Source of the DNA: Arthrobacter sp. D5-1
GTDB lineage: Bacteria; Actinomycetota; Actinomycetes; Actinomycetales; Micrococcaceae
NCBI RefSeq assembly: GCF_017357425.1
Contig: NZ_CP014571.1
Span: 3,038,001-3,102,000 of the forward strand
Reading direction: 5' to 3'
DNA length: 64,000 nt
Of the stretch, positions 23,878 to 32,710 are shown piece by piece (the stretch's first letter is position 1; every line of letters starts with the position of its first letter). Made by a program: the position numbers and the translations under genes. The notes under the pieces were generated by a model. It ran no database searches and was not told where the DNA came from. It was given only the letters and a program-made list of their open reading frames with translations.

Positions 23878-25657
23878 CGGCCCGAACGCGGTAGACCCGG
23901 GCGACTACTACCGCCAGATCTGCCATGTTCCGGAGCCGGATCAGTCCGGAGCCAAGCGGAAGAAGATCTACGGATACGCCGAGCCGCGGATCTGCACCCC
24001 ACCGCTGCGTGCTCTGACTCCGGACACGACGCTTGGCTATGACGTCATCGACTTCGCTCGTGACGTGCTGGGCGTCGACCTGTATCCGTGGCAGAAGGTG
24101 CTGCTCTGCAGGATGCTGGAGCTGCTCCCCGACGGCTCACTGAGGTTCCGTACCGCCGTCGTGCTGATCGCCCGCCAGAACGGCAAGAGCACCCTCTCAC
24201 AAGTGCTGGCGCTCTGGTTCATGATCGTCTGGGGCTGGCCCTTGGTCATGGGCACCGCCCAAGACCTCGAAACGGCAGAGGAAGTATGGCAAGGCGCCGT
24301 TGACCTCGTTGAAGAGGATGACGAGCTATCCAAGCTGCTCAAAAAGGTCGTCAAGGTCAATGGCAAAAAGGCGCTTGAACTAAAAGCCCAGGACCCCAAG
24401 GGCAAGGCCACCGACAAAACCGGCAGTCGCTACAAGGTCAAGGCCGCCAACCGGCGCGCCGGGCGCGGTTTCACCGGCAATCTGATCATGCTCGATGAGT
24501 TGCGCGAGCATCAGAACTGGGAAGCTTGGGGCGCGATCACCAAGACGACCATGGCGCAGGCCGAGGCGTTGATTCTGGCGCTATCCAACGCCGGCGATAT
24601 GACGTCAATCGTCCTGAAGTATTTGCGAAAGATGGCACACGAAGCCATCGGCGACCCGGACGGCATCTGCGAGGAGATCGGAGCCTCGGGGCCAACCGCG
24701 CTCGACGTCGCTGACCTCGTTGAGGGCGATGAAGATGATCTCGACGAAGATGAACTGGCCGAATTTGAACAGGACGAGGACACTCTCGGTCTGTGGGAAT
24801 GGTCGGCCCCTCCTGGTTGCGACAAACGGGACCGTCAAGGGTGGGCCCAAGGCAACCCATCGCTCAACTGGAACCCCGGATTCACCGAGCGCACCATTGC
24901 GGCCGCCTGCCGGACCGATCCTGAGTGGGTTTTCCGCACGGAAGTGCTTTGCCAGTGGTCCGAAGGCACGCTGCTGGGTCCATTTCCGCCCGGTTCATGG
25001 GACAAGGGCAAGAACCCGCTGATTGTCTTGGATGACGGGACTAAAGGTGTCGCTGAAGAACACCGCATCGTCCCGGGTTCGCCCGTATGGGCCGGAATTG
25101 ACCAGTCACACGACCGGTCAATGACTTATGTGGCCTTCGGAGGCTACAGGGCAGACGGCAAAGCCCAGGTTGAGATCGTTGCGGGGCGTCACGGGTCGGA
25201 CTGGGTCAAGAAGTGGCTCATGGACGACCATCGCCGCCCTCGAATCAGGTCCGTGGCTGGTCAGTCAAAGGGAGCCCCGATCTCGCCACTGATGGAAAGC
25301 CTGACCGAGGACACAGAGTTCACGATCCCCGTCACCGAGTGGTCCGGCAGCGACCTGACCAGTGGTTGGGCTGACGTTTTTGACTCTGTAAGGGACGTGA
25401 CAGTTTTCCACAACCCACAGCCACCACTAGACACAGCTGCGGCAACTGCCGTGGTGAAGGTATTCAGCGGGGGCGCTTCCATCCCTGATCACCGCGCATC
25501 CCCTGCCGAGGTCGCACCGCTGATGGCCTTCACCGCAGCGAAATGGCTGATGGGACGCCGGGAAATTGCCCCTCCTCCCCCGCCACCACCACCTGTGGCC
25601 GTCAAGGCTGAGGAAGCAACTCACGTGGCAGACAACGTCGCCCACATCGGGTTCTAA
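23831..25657 (+). CDS. terL: Terminase large subunit
   Basis: The 608-residue packaging motor and nuclease. The ATPase has the adenine motif YPWQKV, Walker A ARQNGKST (residues 114-121) and Walker B LIMLDE (Asp222, Glu223), then a coupling motif LALSNAG. The RNase H-like nuclease is in the second half, with WAGIDQSHDRS as its first acidic motif. GTG start inside terS. Size and order match HK97-type siphophages. Confidence 0.95.
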   Translation: MSQTSKLAPGHADPVSGPNAVDPGDYYRQICHVPEPDQSGAKRKKIYGYAEPRICTPPLRALTPDTTLGYDVIDFARDVLGVDLYPWQKVLLCRMLELLPDGSLRFRTAVVLIARQNGKSTLSQVLALWFMIVWGWPLVMGTAQDLETAEEVWQGAVDLVEEDDELSKLLKKVVKVNGKKALELKAQDPKGKATDKTGSRYKVKAANRRAGRGFTGNLIMLDELREHQNWEAWGAITKTTMAQAEALILALSNAGDMTSIVLKYLRKMAHEAIGDPDGICEEIGASGPTALDVADLVEGDEDDLDEDELAEFEQDEDTLGLWEWSAPPGCDKRDRQGWAQGNPSLNWNPGFTERTIAAACRTDPEWVFRTEVLCQWSEGTLLGPFPPGSWDKGKNPLIVLDDGTKGVAEEHRIVPGSPVWAGIDQSHDRSMTYVAFGGYRADGKAQVEIVAGRHGSDWVKKWLMDDHRRPRIRSVAGQSKGAPISPLMESLTEDTEFTIPVTEWSGSDLTSGWADVFDSVRDVTVFHNPQPPLDTAAATAVVKVFSGGASIPDHRASPAEVAPLMAFTAAKWLMGRREIAPPPPPPPPVAVKAEEATHVADNVAHIGF

Positions 25658-25675
25658 CGAAAGGAGCAAGCCAGT

Positions 25676-26992
25676 ATGAAGTGGTGGAAGTCGGCAAGCT
25701 CACGGAAGAACCAAGCCAGCCAAGCGACCGCGGCCCCGGTAACGGAATTCGGCCACGCCACCAGCGCAACAGAATGGTGGTCGGAACTCGACGGCGAGGA
25801 AACACCAGAGCTTAGGTGGCCTCACAACATCGAGGTGTACGACCGGATGCGCCGGCAGGACGCCCAGGTCATCTCCGTGCTGAGGGCGATGACGCTGCCG
25901 ATCCGCCGAACGAAGTGGCGGATCGACCCGAACGGCGCCCGCCCTGAGGTCGCACGGCAGGTCGCGGATGATCTGGGGCTGCCGCTGGTCGGTGCGGAGA
26001 ACGAACCGGTTCTACGGACACGTGACCGGTTCGCATGGTCGGAGCACCTGCGCCTTTCGCTGTTGATGCTCCCGTTCGGTCATTCTGTGTTTGAGCAGCA
26101 GTACCGCATCGACGAGGCAGGTTGGGCGCGTCTTCGGAAGCTCGGTTGGCGCCCCCCAAAGACCATCTCACGTGTGGATGTAGCGCCGGACGGTGGACTG
26201 GTCGCAATCCATCAACACAACGCCAAGAAGCCGATGGGCGTCGAACGGCTTGTGGTCTACGTCAACGAACGCGAAGGCGGGAACTGGCTGGGCCAGTCAA
26301 TTCTGCGGCCGGCGTACAAAGACTGGCTGCTGAAGGACAGGGCGTTGCGCGTGCAAGCGCAGACACTCGACCGCAACGGAATGGGCATCCCCATCTACAA
26401 GGGGGCAAAGCTCCCGGACTCTGTCACGGGAGAAGACCGGATCACCCGTGAAAAACAGGACCTGGACGCGGGGCTCAAGCTCGCCAAAGGAATCCGCTCT
26501 GGTGACAATTCGGGTGGGTCCATCCCCAACGAAGCTGAATTGGAACTCAAGGGTGTCACCGGAACCCTTCCTGACGCTGACAAGCCAATCCGCTACTACG
26601 ACGAGCAGATAGCACGCGCCGTACTGGCCCACTTCCTGAACCTTGGCACAGAGACAGGCTCATGGGCACTCGGTTCAACGTTCGCTGACTTCTTCACCCT
26701 GTCGTTGCAGACACTCGCGATGCAGATCGCGGACACCACAACTCAGCACGTGATCGAAGACATTGTGGACGTCAATTGGGGACCGAACGAGCCAGCACCG
26801 CGTCTGGTCTTTGAAGAAATCGGCTCCCGTCACGCAGCGACGGCCGAGGCAATCAAGATGCTTATCGACTGTGGCGCCATCAAGGCCGATCAGAAACTCG
26901 ACGACTTCCTGCGCACCGTCTACGGGCTGCCTGGATCTGATCCGGCTACAGCTAGGGAACCCATGCCCCGAACCACAACGGAGAACAAATGA
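25676..26992 (+). CDS. Portal protein
   Basis: A 438-residue portal that forms the dodecameric DNA gate at one capsid vertex. Recognisable portal segments: LRWPHNIEVYDRMRRQDAQV, SVLRAMTLPIRRTKWRI (stem/crown approach), GHSVFEQQY and LGTETGSWALGS followed by TLSLQTLAMQIADTTTQHVI. The overall style is that of DUF935/actinophage portals. It starts 19 bases after terL with AAAGGAG upstream and overlaps the protease start by four bases. Confidence 0.9.
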   Translation: MKWWKSASSRKNQASQATAAPVTEFGHATSATEWWSELDGEETPELRWPHNIEVYDRMRRQDAQVISVLRAMTLPIRRTKWRIDPNGARPEVARQVADDLGLPLVGAENEPVLRTRDRFAWSEHLRLSLLMLPFGHSVFEQQYRIDEAGWARLRKLGWRPPKTISRVDVAPDGGLVAIHQHNAKKPMGVERLVVYVNEREGGNWLGQSILRPAYKDWLLKDRALRVQAQTLDRNGMGIPIYKGAKLPDSVTGEDRITREKQDLDAGLKLAKGIRSGDNSGGSIPNEAELELKGVTGTLPDADKPIRYYDEQIARAVLAHFLNLGTETGSWALGSTFADFFTLSLQTLAMQIADTTTQHVIEDIVDVNWGPNEPAPRLVFEEIGSRHAATAEAIKMLIDCGAIKADQKLDDFLRTVYGLPGSDPATAREPMPRTTTENK

Positions 26993-28263
26993 CTATCCAC
27001 ATGCTCAAGCCCTCCGCAGCGCAAAAGCCGTGGTTTCGTATGGAAGCCCCAGCCGACAGCAACGCGGCCGACGTGTACATCTACGAAATGATCGACAGCT
27101 GGTGGGGCGTCGATGCAGCGCAGTTCGTCCGCGAAATCGCTGCCCTCGACGTCGAGACCATCAACCTCTGGGTCAATTCCCCAGGCGGTTCGGTCTACGA
27201 CGGTGTGGCCATCATGAACGCGCTCCGCCGGCACAAAGCAACCGTTGTAGCCACGGTGGACGGCATGGCAGCGTCGGCCGCGTCCTTCATCATCCAGGCA
27301 GCCGATGAAGTGGTCATGGGCCAAGGCGCGGAGCTCATGATCCACGACGCTTGGACATTCGCCTGGGGCAACGCCGAAGCCTTGCAAAAGGCAGCAGGAG
27401 ACCTCGACCGCATCTCATCCACTATCGCCGGGATCTACGCAGAGAGGGCTGGCGGGAGCGTCGAGGAATGGCGCGAAGCCATGAGAGCCGAGACCTGGTA
27501 CACCGCAGACGAAGCGGTGGCCGCGGGTCTCGCTGATCGAGTGGCCAAAGCCGCTACAAAGCCAAACACCGAGGATGCAAGCAACCGCTTCGACCTCTCC
27601 ATCTTTGCCCACGCCGGCCGCCGGAACGCACCGGCACCGGCAGTCAACAGCCGCCACGAACGCCGGCCCAAGCTCCTCAGCTTGGTCAACGGCTCGGCAC
27701 TCACCGCGGCAGCCCACATGGTCGAAAAGGCCATCCCGAAACCTCCGGCCGAGCCGAAGGACAGCACCACCCCCAAAGAGAAAGGAACCGACCCAATGTC
27801 GGCAAAACTGAACCAGGGGCTCCGTGAGCGGCTCGGCATCTCCGCCGACGCGGAACTCAACGAAGACGAACTTCTGGACGCCGTGGACGAGGCGCTGGCT
27901 GAGCAGGTAACCGAACCGGCTCCTGCCGCGTCTGCTGCCCACGCTCCGGGCACCGTGGTGCTGGACGCGGCTCAGTACGAGGAACTCCGCAACGATGCCG
28001 CGGACGGGCGGATGGCTCGCCAGCAGCAGCTCGCTGACGAACGTTCCGCGCTCGTGAATGTGGCCGTGCAGGACGGGCGTATCCCGCCGGCACGACGCGA
28101 GCATTGGCTCAACTCTCTCGCCGCTGACCCGGGCGTCGCTGAAACTCTGGCGAGCCTTGAGAAGGGCCTCATCCCCGTGGCCAGCCTGGGCTACACGGGC
28201 GGCGTGGAGGAATCCACCGATGAAGCCGTTGCCTACGATCACATCTTCCCGAAGGGGGCCTAA
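26989..28263 (+). CDS. Capsid maturation protease (ClpP-like) with scaffold-like tail
   Basis: A 424-residue HK97-type prohead protease of the ClpP/S49 fold. NSPGGSVYDGVA (about residues 63-74) forms the oxyanion side, Ser96 in DGMAASAAS is the likely nucleophile and His119 in ELMIHDAW the base, with an Asp near residue 138. After the protease (about 1-200) comes a Pro-rich linker and an acidic coiled part (about 265-400, RLGISADAELNEDELLDAVD), probably a fused scaffold removed during maturation. Confidence 0.9.
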   Translation: MTIHMLKPSAAQKPWFRMEAPADSNAADVYIYEMIDSWWGVDAAQFVREIAALDVETINLWVNSPGGSVYDGVAIMNALRRHKATVVATVDGMAASAASFIIQAADEVVMGQGAELMIHDAWTFAWGNAEALQKAAGDLDRISSTIAGIYAERAGGSVEEWREAMRAETWYTADEAVAAGLADRVAKAATKPNTEDASNRFDLSIFAHAGRRNAPAPAVNSRHERRPKLLSLVNGSALTAAAHMVEKAIPKPPAEPKDSTTPKEKGTDPMSAKLNQGLRERLGISADAELNEDELLDAVDEALAEQVTEPAPAASAAHAPGTVVLDAAQYEELRNDAADGRMARQQQLADERSALVNVAVQDGRIPPARREHWLNSLAADPGVAETLASLEKGLIPVASLGYTGGVEESTDEAVAYDHIFPKGA

Positions 28264-28265
28264 TC

Positions 28266-28625
28266 ATGGGTCAGTACCTGCCCTTATTCCGCCCAGGCCA
28301 AACGGTGACCTTCGGTGTAACCACCGCTGTCACCGGTGGCCATCCTGTCGAGGTCGGCTCTGCTGACCGCTCTGTTGCTCCCGCTGGAGCAGCATCCACG
28401 AAAGTGGTGGGCGTTGCCGGTCATGATGCCGCTGTCGGCGACAAGGTGACTGTCGAGGTCAACAAGACAGTTCACTTGCTCACTGCTTCTGGAGCGGTCA
28501 CGCGCGGCCAGCGGCTGGAAGCTGCTGGCGCTGGCAAGGTTCGCACCTTGGCCGCCGGCACGGCGTACTACATCGCGCTCACCTCTGCTGCTGACGGCGC
28601 TGCCGTCGAAGCTCTTGAACTCTAA
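28266..28625 (+). CDS. Capsid decoration protein (DUF2190-like)
   Basis: A 119-residue beta-rich protein (GQTVTFGVTTAVTGGHPVEV, VVGVAGHDAAVGDKVTVEV, GQRLEAAGAGKV) that matches the decoration/cement proteins found between protease and major capsid in actinophages. It would bind the outer shell and stabilise the head. It starts two bases after the protease stop. Confidence 0.8.
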   Translation: MGQYLPLFRPGQTVTFGVTTAVTGGHPVEVGSADRSVAPAGAASTKVVGVAGHDAAVGDKVTVEVNKTVHLLTASGAVTRGQRLEAAGAGKVRTLAAGTAYYIALTSAADGAAVEALEL

Positions 28626-28642
28626 GAAAGGACGGTAGTCAG

Positions 28643-29551
28643 ATGAGGACTTACCCCCTCACTCCGAGCCAGCTCTCGGAAGCGACGGCAGCCCAGCTGA
28701 TCGCATTTACACAGTCCCCTACCCAGCTGGCCCGTCGCCTCGGCGAGATCCTGACGGCCCAGCAGTTCGTGGGCCTGTTCCTGCTTCAGGGCCGGTACAA
28801 GGTCCAGGGTGGCGCCATTGCGGTTCCGTCCAACGAGAAGATCCGCACCGAGCGGGGTGCTGAGAAGGTCGCGCCCGGCGCCGAGTACAAGCTGACGCCG
28901 TTGAGCGCCGAGCAGTACGAGATCTACACGACCCAGAAGGACGGCATCGCAACTGAAGTCGTCGATGAGGAAGTAGGCCGTAGCCTGCGTCAGCCCATCG
29001 ATGACGCGATGCTCTTCCTCCAGACTGAACTGGTGTTCAGCGCCAACGAGCTGGCATTGGGCGTCATTCAGTCCTCGGTCACGCAGACGCTGACGGCCGG
29101 CGCTACCTGGTCCAACGGCAAGCAGATCCTCAAGGACGCGCTGCGTGTCCAGGCAGCAGCCCGACGCCTCAAGCTCGGCTACGCCCTCGACACGGTTGTG
29201 TTGAACGGCGAGCAGTACGCGGAGGTCATCCCGGAACTGCTCGACGTCCTCCCGGACAACGACAACACAGCGTTGACTGGGGACTTCCCGACTATCGCCG
29301 GGCTGACATGGATCGCCAGTGATGACGATGAGTTCTCGGATCCGCTGTTTGTGGACCGTCGGCGTCTGGGCGGCATCGGGCGCGAAGACATCCCCTCGCC
29401 GGAGTACAAGCCGGTCGGCGGCGATACGGGCGTCGAGATCGCGTCTTTCCGTGAGAAGTCGGATAAGACGCGGATTCAGGCCCGCAACCCGCACGTCCCG
29501 GTCGTAGCGAACCCGCTCGCCGGCTTCCACCTCACCGGAACGGGGGCCTAA
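28643..29551 (+). CDS. Major capsid protein
   Basis: A 302-residue protein in the position of the shell subunit. ARRLGEILTAQQFVGLFLLQ and YKVQGGAIAVPSNE at the start, then a long E-loop/P-domain-like stretch (DEEVGRSLRQPIDDAMLFLQ) and C-terminal NPHVPVVANPLAGFHLTGTG, typical of actinophage HK97-fold capsids. No obvious cleaved delta domain at the N-terminus, agreeing with a separate scaffold carried on the protease. RBS AAAGGACGG precedes the ATG. Confidence 0.9.
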   Translation: MRTYPLTPSQLSEATAAQLIAFTQSPTQLARRLGEILTAQQFVGLFLLQGRYKVQGGAIAVPSNEKIRTERGAEKVAPGAEYKLTPLSAEQYEIYTTQKDGIATEVVDEEVGRSLRQPIDDAMLFLQTELVFSANELALGVIQSSVTQTLTAGATWSNGKQILKDALRVQAAARRLKLGYALDTVVLNGEQYAEVIPELLDVLPDNDNTALTGDFPTIAGLTWIASDDDEFSDPLFVDRRRLGGIGREDIPSPEYKPVGGDTGVEIASFREKSDKTRIQARNPHVPVVANPLAGFHLTGTGA

Positions 29552-29553
29552 CC

Positions 29554-29901
29554 ATGGCTACGTACAAGGTAACGGCTCCGGTCGTGAAGGTTGCCGTCGG
29601 CCCGGCTGACGGCAACCGCATCGCACGCTTCATTGACCGCGGAGGAATCATCCCCGACGGCGTCGATCAGGGCCTCTTGGACCAGCTGGTGAAGTTGGGA
29701 CGGATCGAACAGGTCGCGGATGAGCCCGCCAACGACACCGCAGAAGAAGATGCTGCACGTGCAGCTGCTGCAAAGGCGGCCGTGGATGCCAAGGCTGACG
29801 AAGAAGCCAAGGTGGCGGCGAAGGCAAAGGCTGACGCGGATGCAAAAGCAGCTGCTGATGCCAAGGCTGCTGCTTCGTCTAAGACAACGGCAACAAAGTA
29901 A
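29554..29901 (+). CDS. Small head protein with a Lys/Ala-rich tail
   Basis: A 115-residue protein. The first 60 residues form a folded part (VKVAVGPADGNRIARFIDRG, VDQGLLDQLVKLGRIEQVA). The last 50 are almost only Ala, Lys, Asp and Glu, and repeat AAADAKA-like units, a long charged helix. In actinophages a protein like this follows the capsid gene and may line the head or connector. Confidence 0.68.
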   Translation: MATYKVTAPVVKVAVGPADGNRIARFIDRGGIIPDGVDQGLLDQLVKLGRIEQVADEPANDTAEEDAARAAAAKAAVDAKADEEAKVAAKAKADADAKAAADAKAAASSKTTATK

Positions 29902-29915
29902 GAGGGGTGGGCGCC

Positions 29916-30347
29916 ATGGCTGACGATCTGGCAGACATACCGACGATCGAAAAGGCGTGGCGCCCACTCAATACTGCCGAAAAGCCAAAGGCTGAGTACT
30001 ACCTGGGCATGGCGTCACGTGCGATCCGTCGCCGCTGGCCTGATGTGGACCAGCGCATCGCGAACGATGCAGACAGGCTTACAGCTGAGGACGTGTCTGA
30101 CGTTGTAGTGCAGATGGTCCTCAGCGCGGTGGACAGACCGCCCGTGCGGGGCGCTAAGTCCTTCTCCGAAGGCGTCGGTCCCATGTCGCGATCAGCAACC
30201 CTGCTGGCCGGAAGCACGAACCCATCGGAGATCGAGGCATGGATGGCGGAAGTATTCGAAGGGCGCAGCATCGCCCTTCCCGTATTCCACTCGCCGCCGT
30301 CCGGGAACTACGAAGGCCTCTTTATCTGGCCGGAAGGGCGGTGCTGA
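29916..30347 (+). CDS. Head-tail adaptor (Gp19/Gp15-like)
   Basis: A 143-residue protein: AEYYLGMASRAIRRRWPDVD, then TAEDVSDVVVQMVLSAV, the helical pattern of head-completion adaptors that attach to the portal. The C-terminal half is a loop-rich extension. I chose ATG 29916 since AGAGGGG is eight bases upstream, while the GTG at 29907 is too close to it. The stop overlaps the next start by one base. Confidence 0.8.
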   Translation: MADDLADIPTIEKAWRPLNTAEKPKAEYYLGMASRAIRRRWPDVDQRIANDADRLTAEDVSDVVVQMVLSAVDRPPVRGAKSFSEGVGPMSRSATLLAGSTNPSEIEAWMAEVFEGRSIALPVFHSPPSGNYEGLFIWPEGRC

Positions 30348-30697
30348 TGTTTCCTTTGGCAAATGGGCAAATGGTGATCAGGGAGCGTCGCCGCCAAATA
30401 ACCGACCCATACTCGCAGGACAGCACGCTGGCCGACTGGTCAGACCCGCTGGAACTCACGCTGGAGGGCGTTGCAATTGCCCCGTCTTCCAGCGTCGAGT
30501 CGAACGCTGTTGACCGCAACCCGGTAGTAACGCAAATGAGTATCTACTGTGGGCCCGATGAGGACATTCTGGCGGGTGATCGCATACGCGACGGAGCTAC
30601 GCTCTGGGACGTTCAGGGCGAGGTCGCCAATTGGAAAAACGCTCTCACTGGCTGGGCTCCAGGCGCCGAATTTCGCGTCAAGAAAGTGACTGGCTGA
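30347..30697 (+). CDS. Head closure / stopper protein
   Basis: A 116-residue beta-rich protein (MVIRERRRQITDPYSQDSTL, LTLEGVAIAPSSSVESNAVD, DEDILAGDRIRDGATLWDVQ) in the usual place and style of the stopper that closes the connector after packaging. One-base overlaps on both sides. Confidence 0.78.
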   Translation: MFPLANGQMVIRERRRQITDPYSQDSTLADWSDPLELTLEGVAIAPSSSVESNAVDRNPVVTQMSIYCGPDEDILAGDRIRDGATLWDVQGEVANWKNALTGWAPGAEFRVKKVTG

Positions 30698-30969
30698 TGG
30701 AGTTCAACGACAAGTTTTTTGAGGAGATCGGCAAATCAGCCGGCGTGACGCAGATGTGCCGTGACGTCGCTGACAAGGTCCTGGCCGCGGCCCAAGCCTC
30801 CGCTCCTGTGGATGAGGGCGACTACCGTGACGGGCTGCACGTCGAGGAGAAGACGGTGGAGAAACGCAACGTTGCTCTCGTCGTCGGCAGTGACCCGAAG
30901 ACCATGCTCATCGAGTCCAAGACCGGCAACCTCGCCCGGGCGCTGAACCAGGTGAAGAAGAGTGGCTGA
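30697..30969 (+). CDS. Tail completion protein (HK97 gp10-like)
   Basis: A 90-residue protein with the gp10-type order: an N-terminal helix, DVADKVLAAAQASAPVDEGD, the conserved A-P-V-x-x-G-x-Y-R/L, and VEKRNVALVVGSDPKTMLIE. These proteins sit at the head-tail junction. The end overlaps the tail terminator gene by eight bases. Confidence 0.8.
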   Translation: MEFNDKFFEEIGKSAGVTQMCRDVADKVLAAAQASAPVDEGDYRDGLHVEEKTVEKRNVALVVGSDPKTMLIESKTGNLARALNQVKKSG

Positions 30970-31405
30970 CCGCGTCATCTACTCCGATCTTGAGCTGTTC
31001 CTCACCGGGTTTATCCGGCGCGAGCTTGCGGCGATGCCTGGGCAGCCGTTCCCGGGCGGCTTCATTTCGAATGAGTTCTGGGTGAATAACCCTGCCGCCC
31101 CGAAACCTGCACCGCCGTTCCAGATCATCGTCAGGGACGACAGCGGACCCCGAACCAGCAGGGTCACCAAGTCCCCCACCGTGGGAATCACCATCCTTGG
31201 CTCGGACACGGTCAACAAGATTGTCATCACGAACCTGGGGCACACGGTCTTCGCCATCATGGAGGGCTGCGCCCGCGTGGAGCCTGGCAACCCGGTTGCC
31301 GCTGTGCTGGACGCCACCGGCCCCTACAAGGTCGTGGACGAATCCGGGCAGCCCCGCCGGTACATGACTTTCGAGCTGTCCGTCGTGGGAACGCCCTTCC
31401 CGTAA
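30962..31405 (+). CDS. Tail terminator protein
   Basis: A 147-residue protein (YSDLELFLTGFIRRELAAMP, FQIIVRDDSGPRTSRVTKSP, VGITILGSDTVNKIVITNLG) with the alpha-beta layout of ring-forming tail terminators that cap the tail tube and set the tail-head joint. GTG start. It ends the head/connector transcript before an intrinsic terminator. Confidence 0.78.
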   Translation: MADRVIYSDLELFLTGFIRRELAAMPGQPFPGGFISNEFWVNNPAAPKPAPPFQIIVRDDSGPRTSRVTKSPTVGITILGSDTVNKIVITNLGHTVFAIMEGCARVEPGNPVAAVLDATGPYKVVDESGQPRRYMTFELSVVGTPFP

Positions 31406-31429
31406 GCATTACCCAAACCAATCAACCAG

Positions 31430-31454
31430 CCATTCACGCCTGTGGATGGTTTTT
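31430..31454 (+). terminator. Intrinsic terminator before the major tail protein
   Basis: CCATTCAC (31430-31437) pairs with GTGGATGG (31442-31449) including one wobble, loop of four, then TTTTT. Partial termination here would tune the level of tail versus head genes, or the major tail gene has its own promoter. Confidence 0.68.
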
Positions 31455-31471
31455 CTATTTGGAGGCAAATA

Positions 31472-32305
31472 ATGGCTGCTGATGAACTCGGCAACGACGT
31501 TTCTGCCGTTGGTGTACCGGTAACCGGTCACATCGGCTTCGCACCTGAGGGCACGACTGGCCCGACCCCGTCCGCTGGCGCTTCCCGCTCCTACGTCCTG
31601 CCCGCAGAGTACAAGGTCCCGGGCCTGTTGACGGAGGACGGCGGCTTCGAGTGGACGCTGGAGCCTGACGGTGACCCCATCGTGTTCTACCAGGAGGGCT
31701 ACTCGCTCCCCACCGGCATCGCCACCGCCGAGCTGGTCCTCAAGCTGGCCCAGACGGACGAGATTGTCCGTTCGATCATCCGCGGCAAGACCGCTGACGA
31801 GAACGGCTACATGACCGTTGACGCCGGTGGCCACGCGGTGCAGTACTCGGTGTTCACTGAGGAGATCTTCAAGAACGGTGTCATCCGCCGTCGCTGGGCT
31901 CCGAAGGTCAGCATCAAGTCCGTCAAGGAAGACAAGAGCGAACGCGGCAACGTGCTCGGCTACGAAGTCACCCTGACGATCCACCGCTCCCCGCTGGTGG
32001 GCAACGAGCACTTTGGTGAGTGGCTGCTCCCGGCTGGCAGCCCCGCAGCTGCGGCTCCTGCCATTACCGCTGTTGAGGGTGACCCCGATCCGGCTGGCGC
32101 TGGTGAGCTGATCACCATCACGGGCACGGGCTTCTTCACCGCCACTGCCGTGACTGTAGGCGGCACGCCGGTGACGGACTTCGACGTCGATTCGGACACG
32201 CAGATCACCGCCGTCATGCCTGCCGGTGCTGCTGGATCCGCTCCGGTGATCGTGACCAACCCGCTCGGCTCCTCGGCCGCAAAGGCATATACCCGCGACG
32301 TTTAG
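31472..32305 (+). CDS. Major tail protein with C-terminal IPT/TIG domain
   Basis: A 277-residue tail tube subunit. The tube domain is residues 1-190 (VGVPVTGHIGFAPEGTTGPT, YKVPGLLTEDGGFEWTLEPD, VTLTIHRSPLVGNEHFGEWL). Residues about 195-277 are an Ig-like IPT/TIG domain (PAITAVEGDPDPAGAGELIT, ITGTGFFTATAVTVGGTPVT), which would project from the tail and may bind cell-surface glycans. RBS GGAGG lies six bases before the ATG at 31472. Confidence 0.9.
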   Translation: MAADELGNDVSAVGVPVTGHIGFAPEGTTGPTPSAGASRSYVLPAEYKVPGLLTEDGGFEWTLEPDGDPIVFYQEGYSLPTGIATAELVLKLAQTDEIVRSIIRGKTADENGYMTVDAGGHAVQYSVFTEEIFKNGVIRRRWAPKVSIKSVKEDKSERGNVLGYEVTLTIHRSPLVGNEHFGEWLLPAGSPAAAAPAITAVEGDPDPAGAGELITITGTGFFTATAVTVGGTPVTDFDVDSDTQITAVMPAGAAGSAPVIVTNPLGSSAAKAYTRDV

Positions 32306-32317
32306 TCGCCCAACAAC

Positions 32318-32359
32318 CTGTGGTCCTGCGCTCCGTGATGGGTGGGCGCAGGACCACAG
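32318..32359 (+). other. Perfect 14-bp hairpin between tail tube and chaperone genes
   Basis: CTGTGGTCCTGCGC (32318-32331) pairs fully with GCGCAGGACCACAG (32346-32359), loop of 14. No U-run follows, so this is more likely an attenuator or an RNA-stabilising 3' end that helps keep tail tube mRNA abundant. Confidence 0.6.
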
Positions 32360-32398
32360 CACCAACCCATCACCACCCATCGGATAGCGAGACAAAAC

Positions 32399-32710
32399 AT
32401 GACTGCTCCCAAAGCTTCCGCAGTAAAGCCGCGTTTCCTCGTGGTCGAGGACAAGCTGATGTGCCAGACCACCGAGGGCGAAATCGCGCTTCCGCTGCGC
32501 TTCAAAACCAAGCTCCTCCGCCAGTTCGGCAGCCTGGACCAGATGGACGCGTTCTTCCTGATCCTGGACGAAATCGCCGGCGAGGAAACCGTAGCCACCG
32601 TCGATGAGCTCGACATCATGGAGACCACCGAGATCATGGTCGAGTTCTTCAAGGTCTTCGAGAGCAAGGTGCAGGCGACCATGGGGGAATTGCAGGGCTC
32701 CTTGAAGTAG
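32399..32710 (+). CDS. Tail assembly chaperone (gpG-like)
   Basis: A 103-residue protein (KPRFLVVEDKLMCQTTEGEI, LRQFGSLDQMDAFFLILDEI, MVEFFKVFESKVQATMGELQ) matching actinophage tail chaperones that hold the tape measure during tail assembly. The zero frame ends at 32710. A fraction of ribosomes should shift to the -1 frame near 32683, producing the longer GT-type protein. Confidence 0.85.
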   Translation: MTAPKASAVKPRFLVVEDKLMCQTTEGEIALPLRFKTKLLRQFGSLDQMDAFFLILDEIAGEETVATVDELDIMETTEIMVEFFKVFESKVQATMGELQGSLK

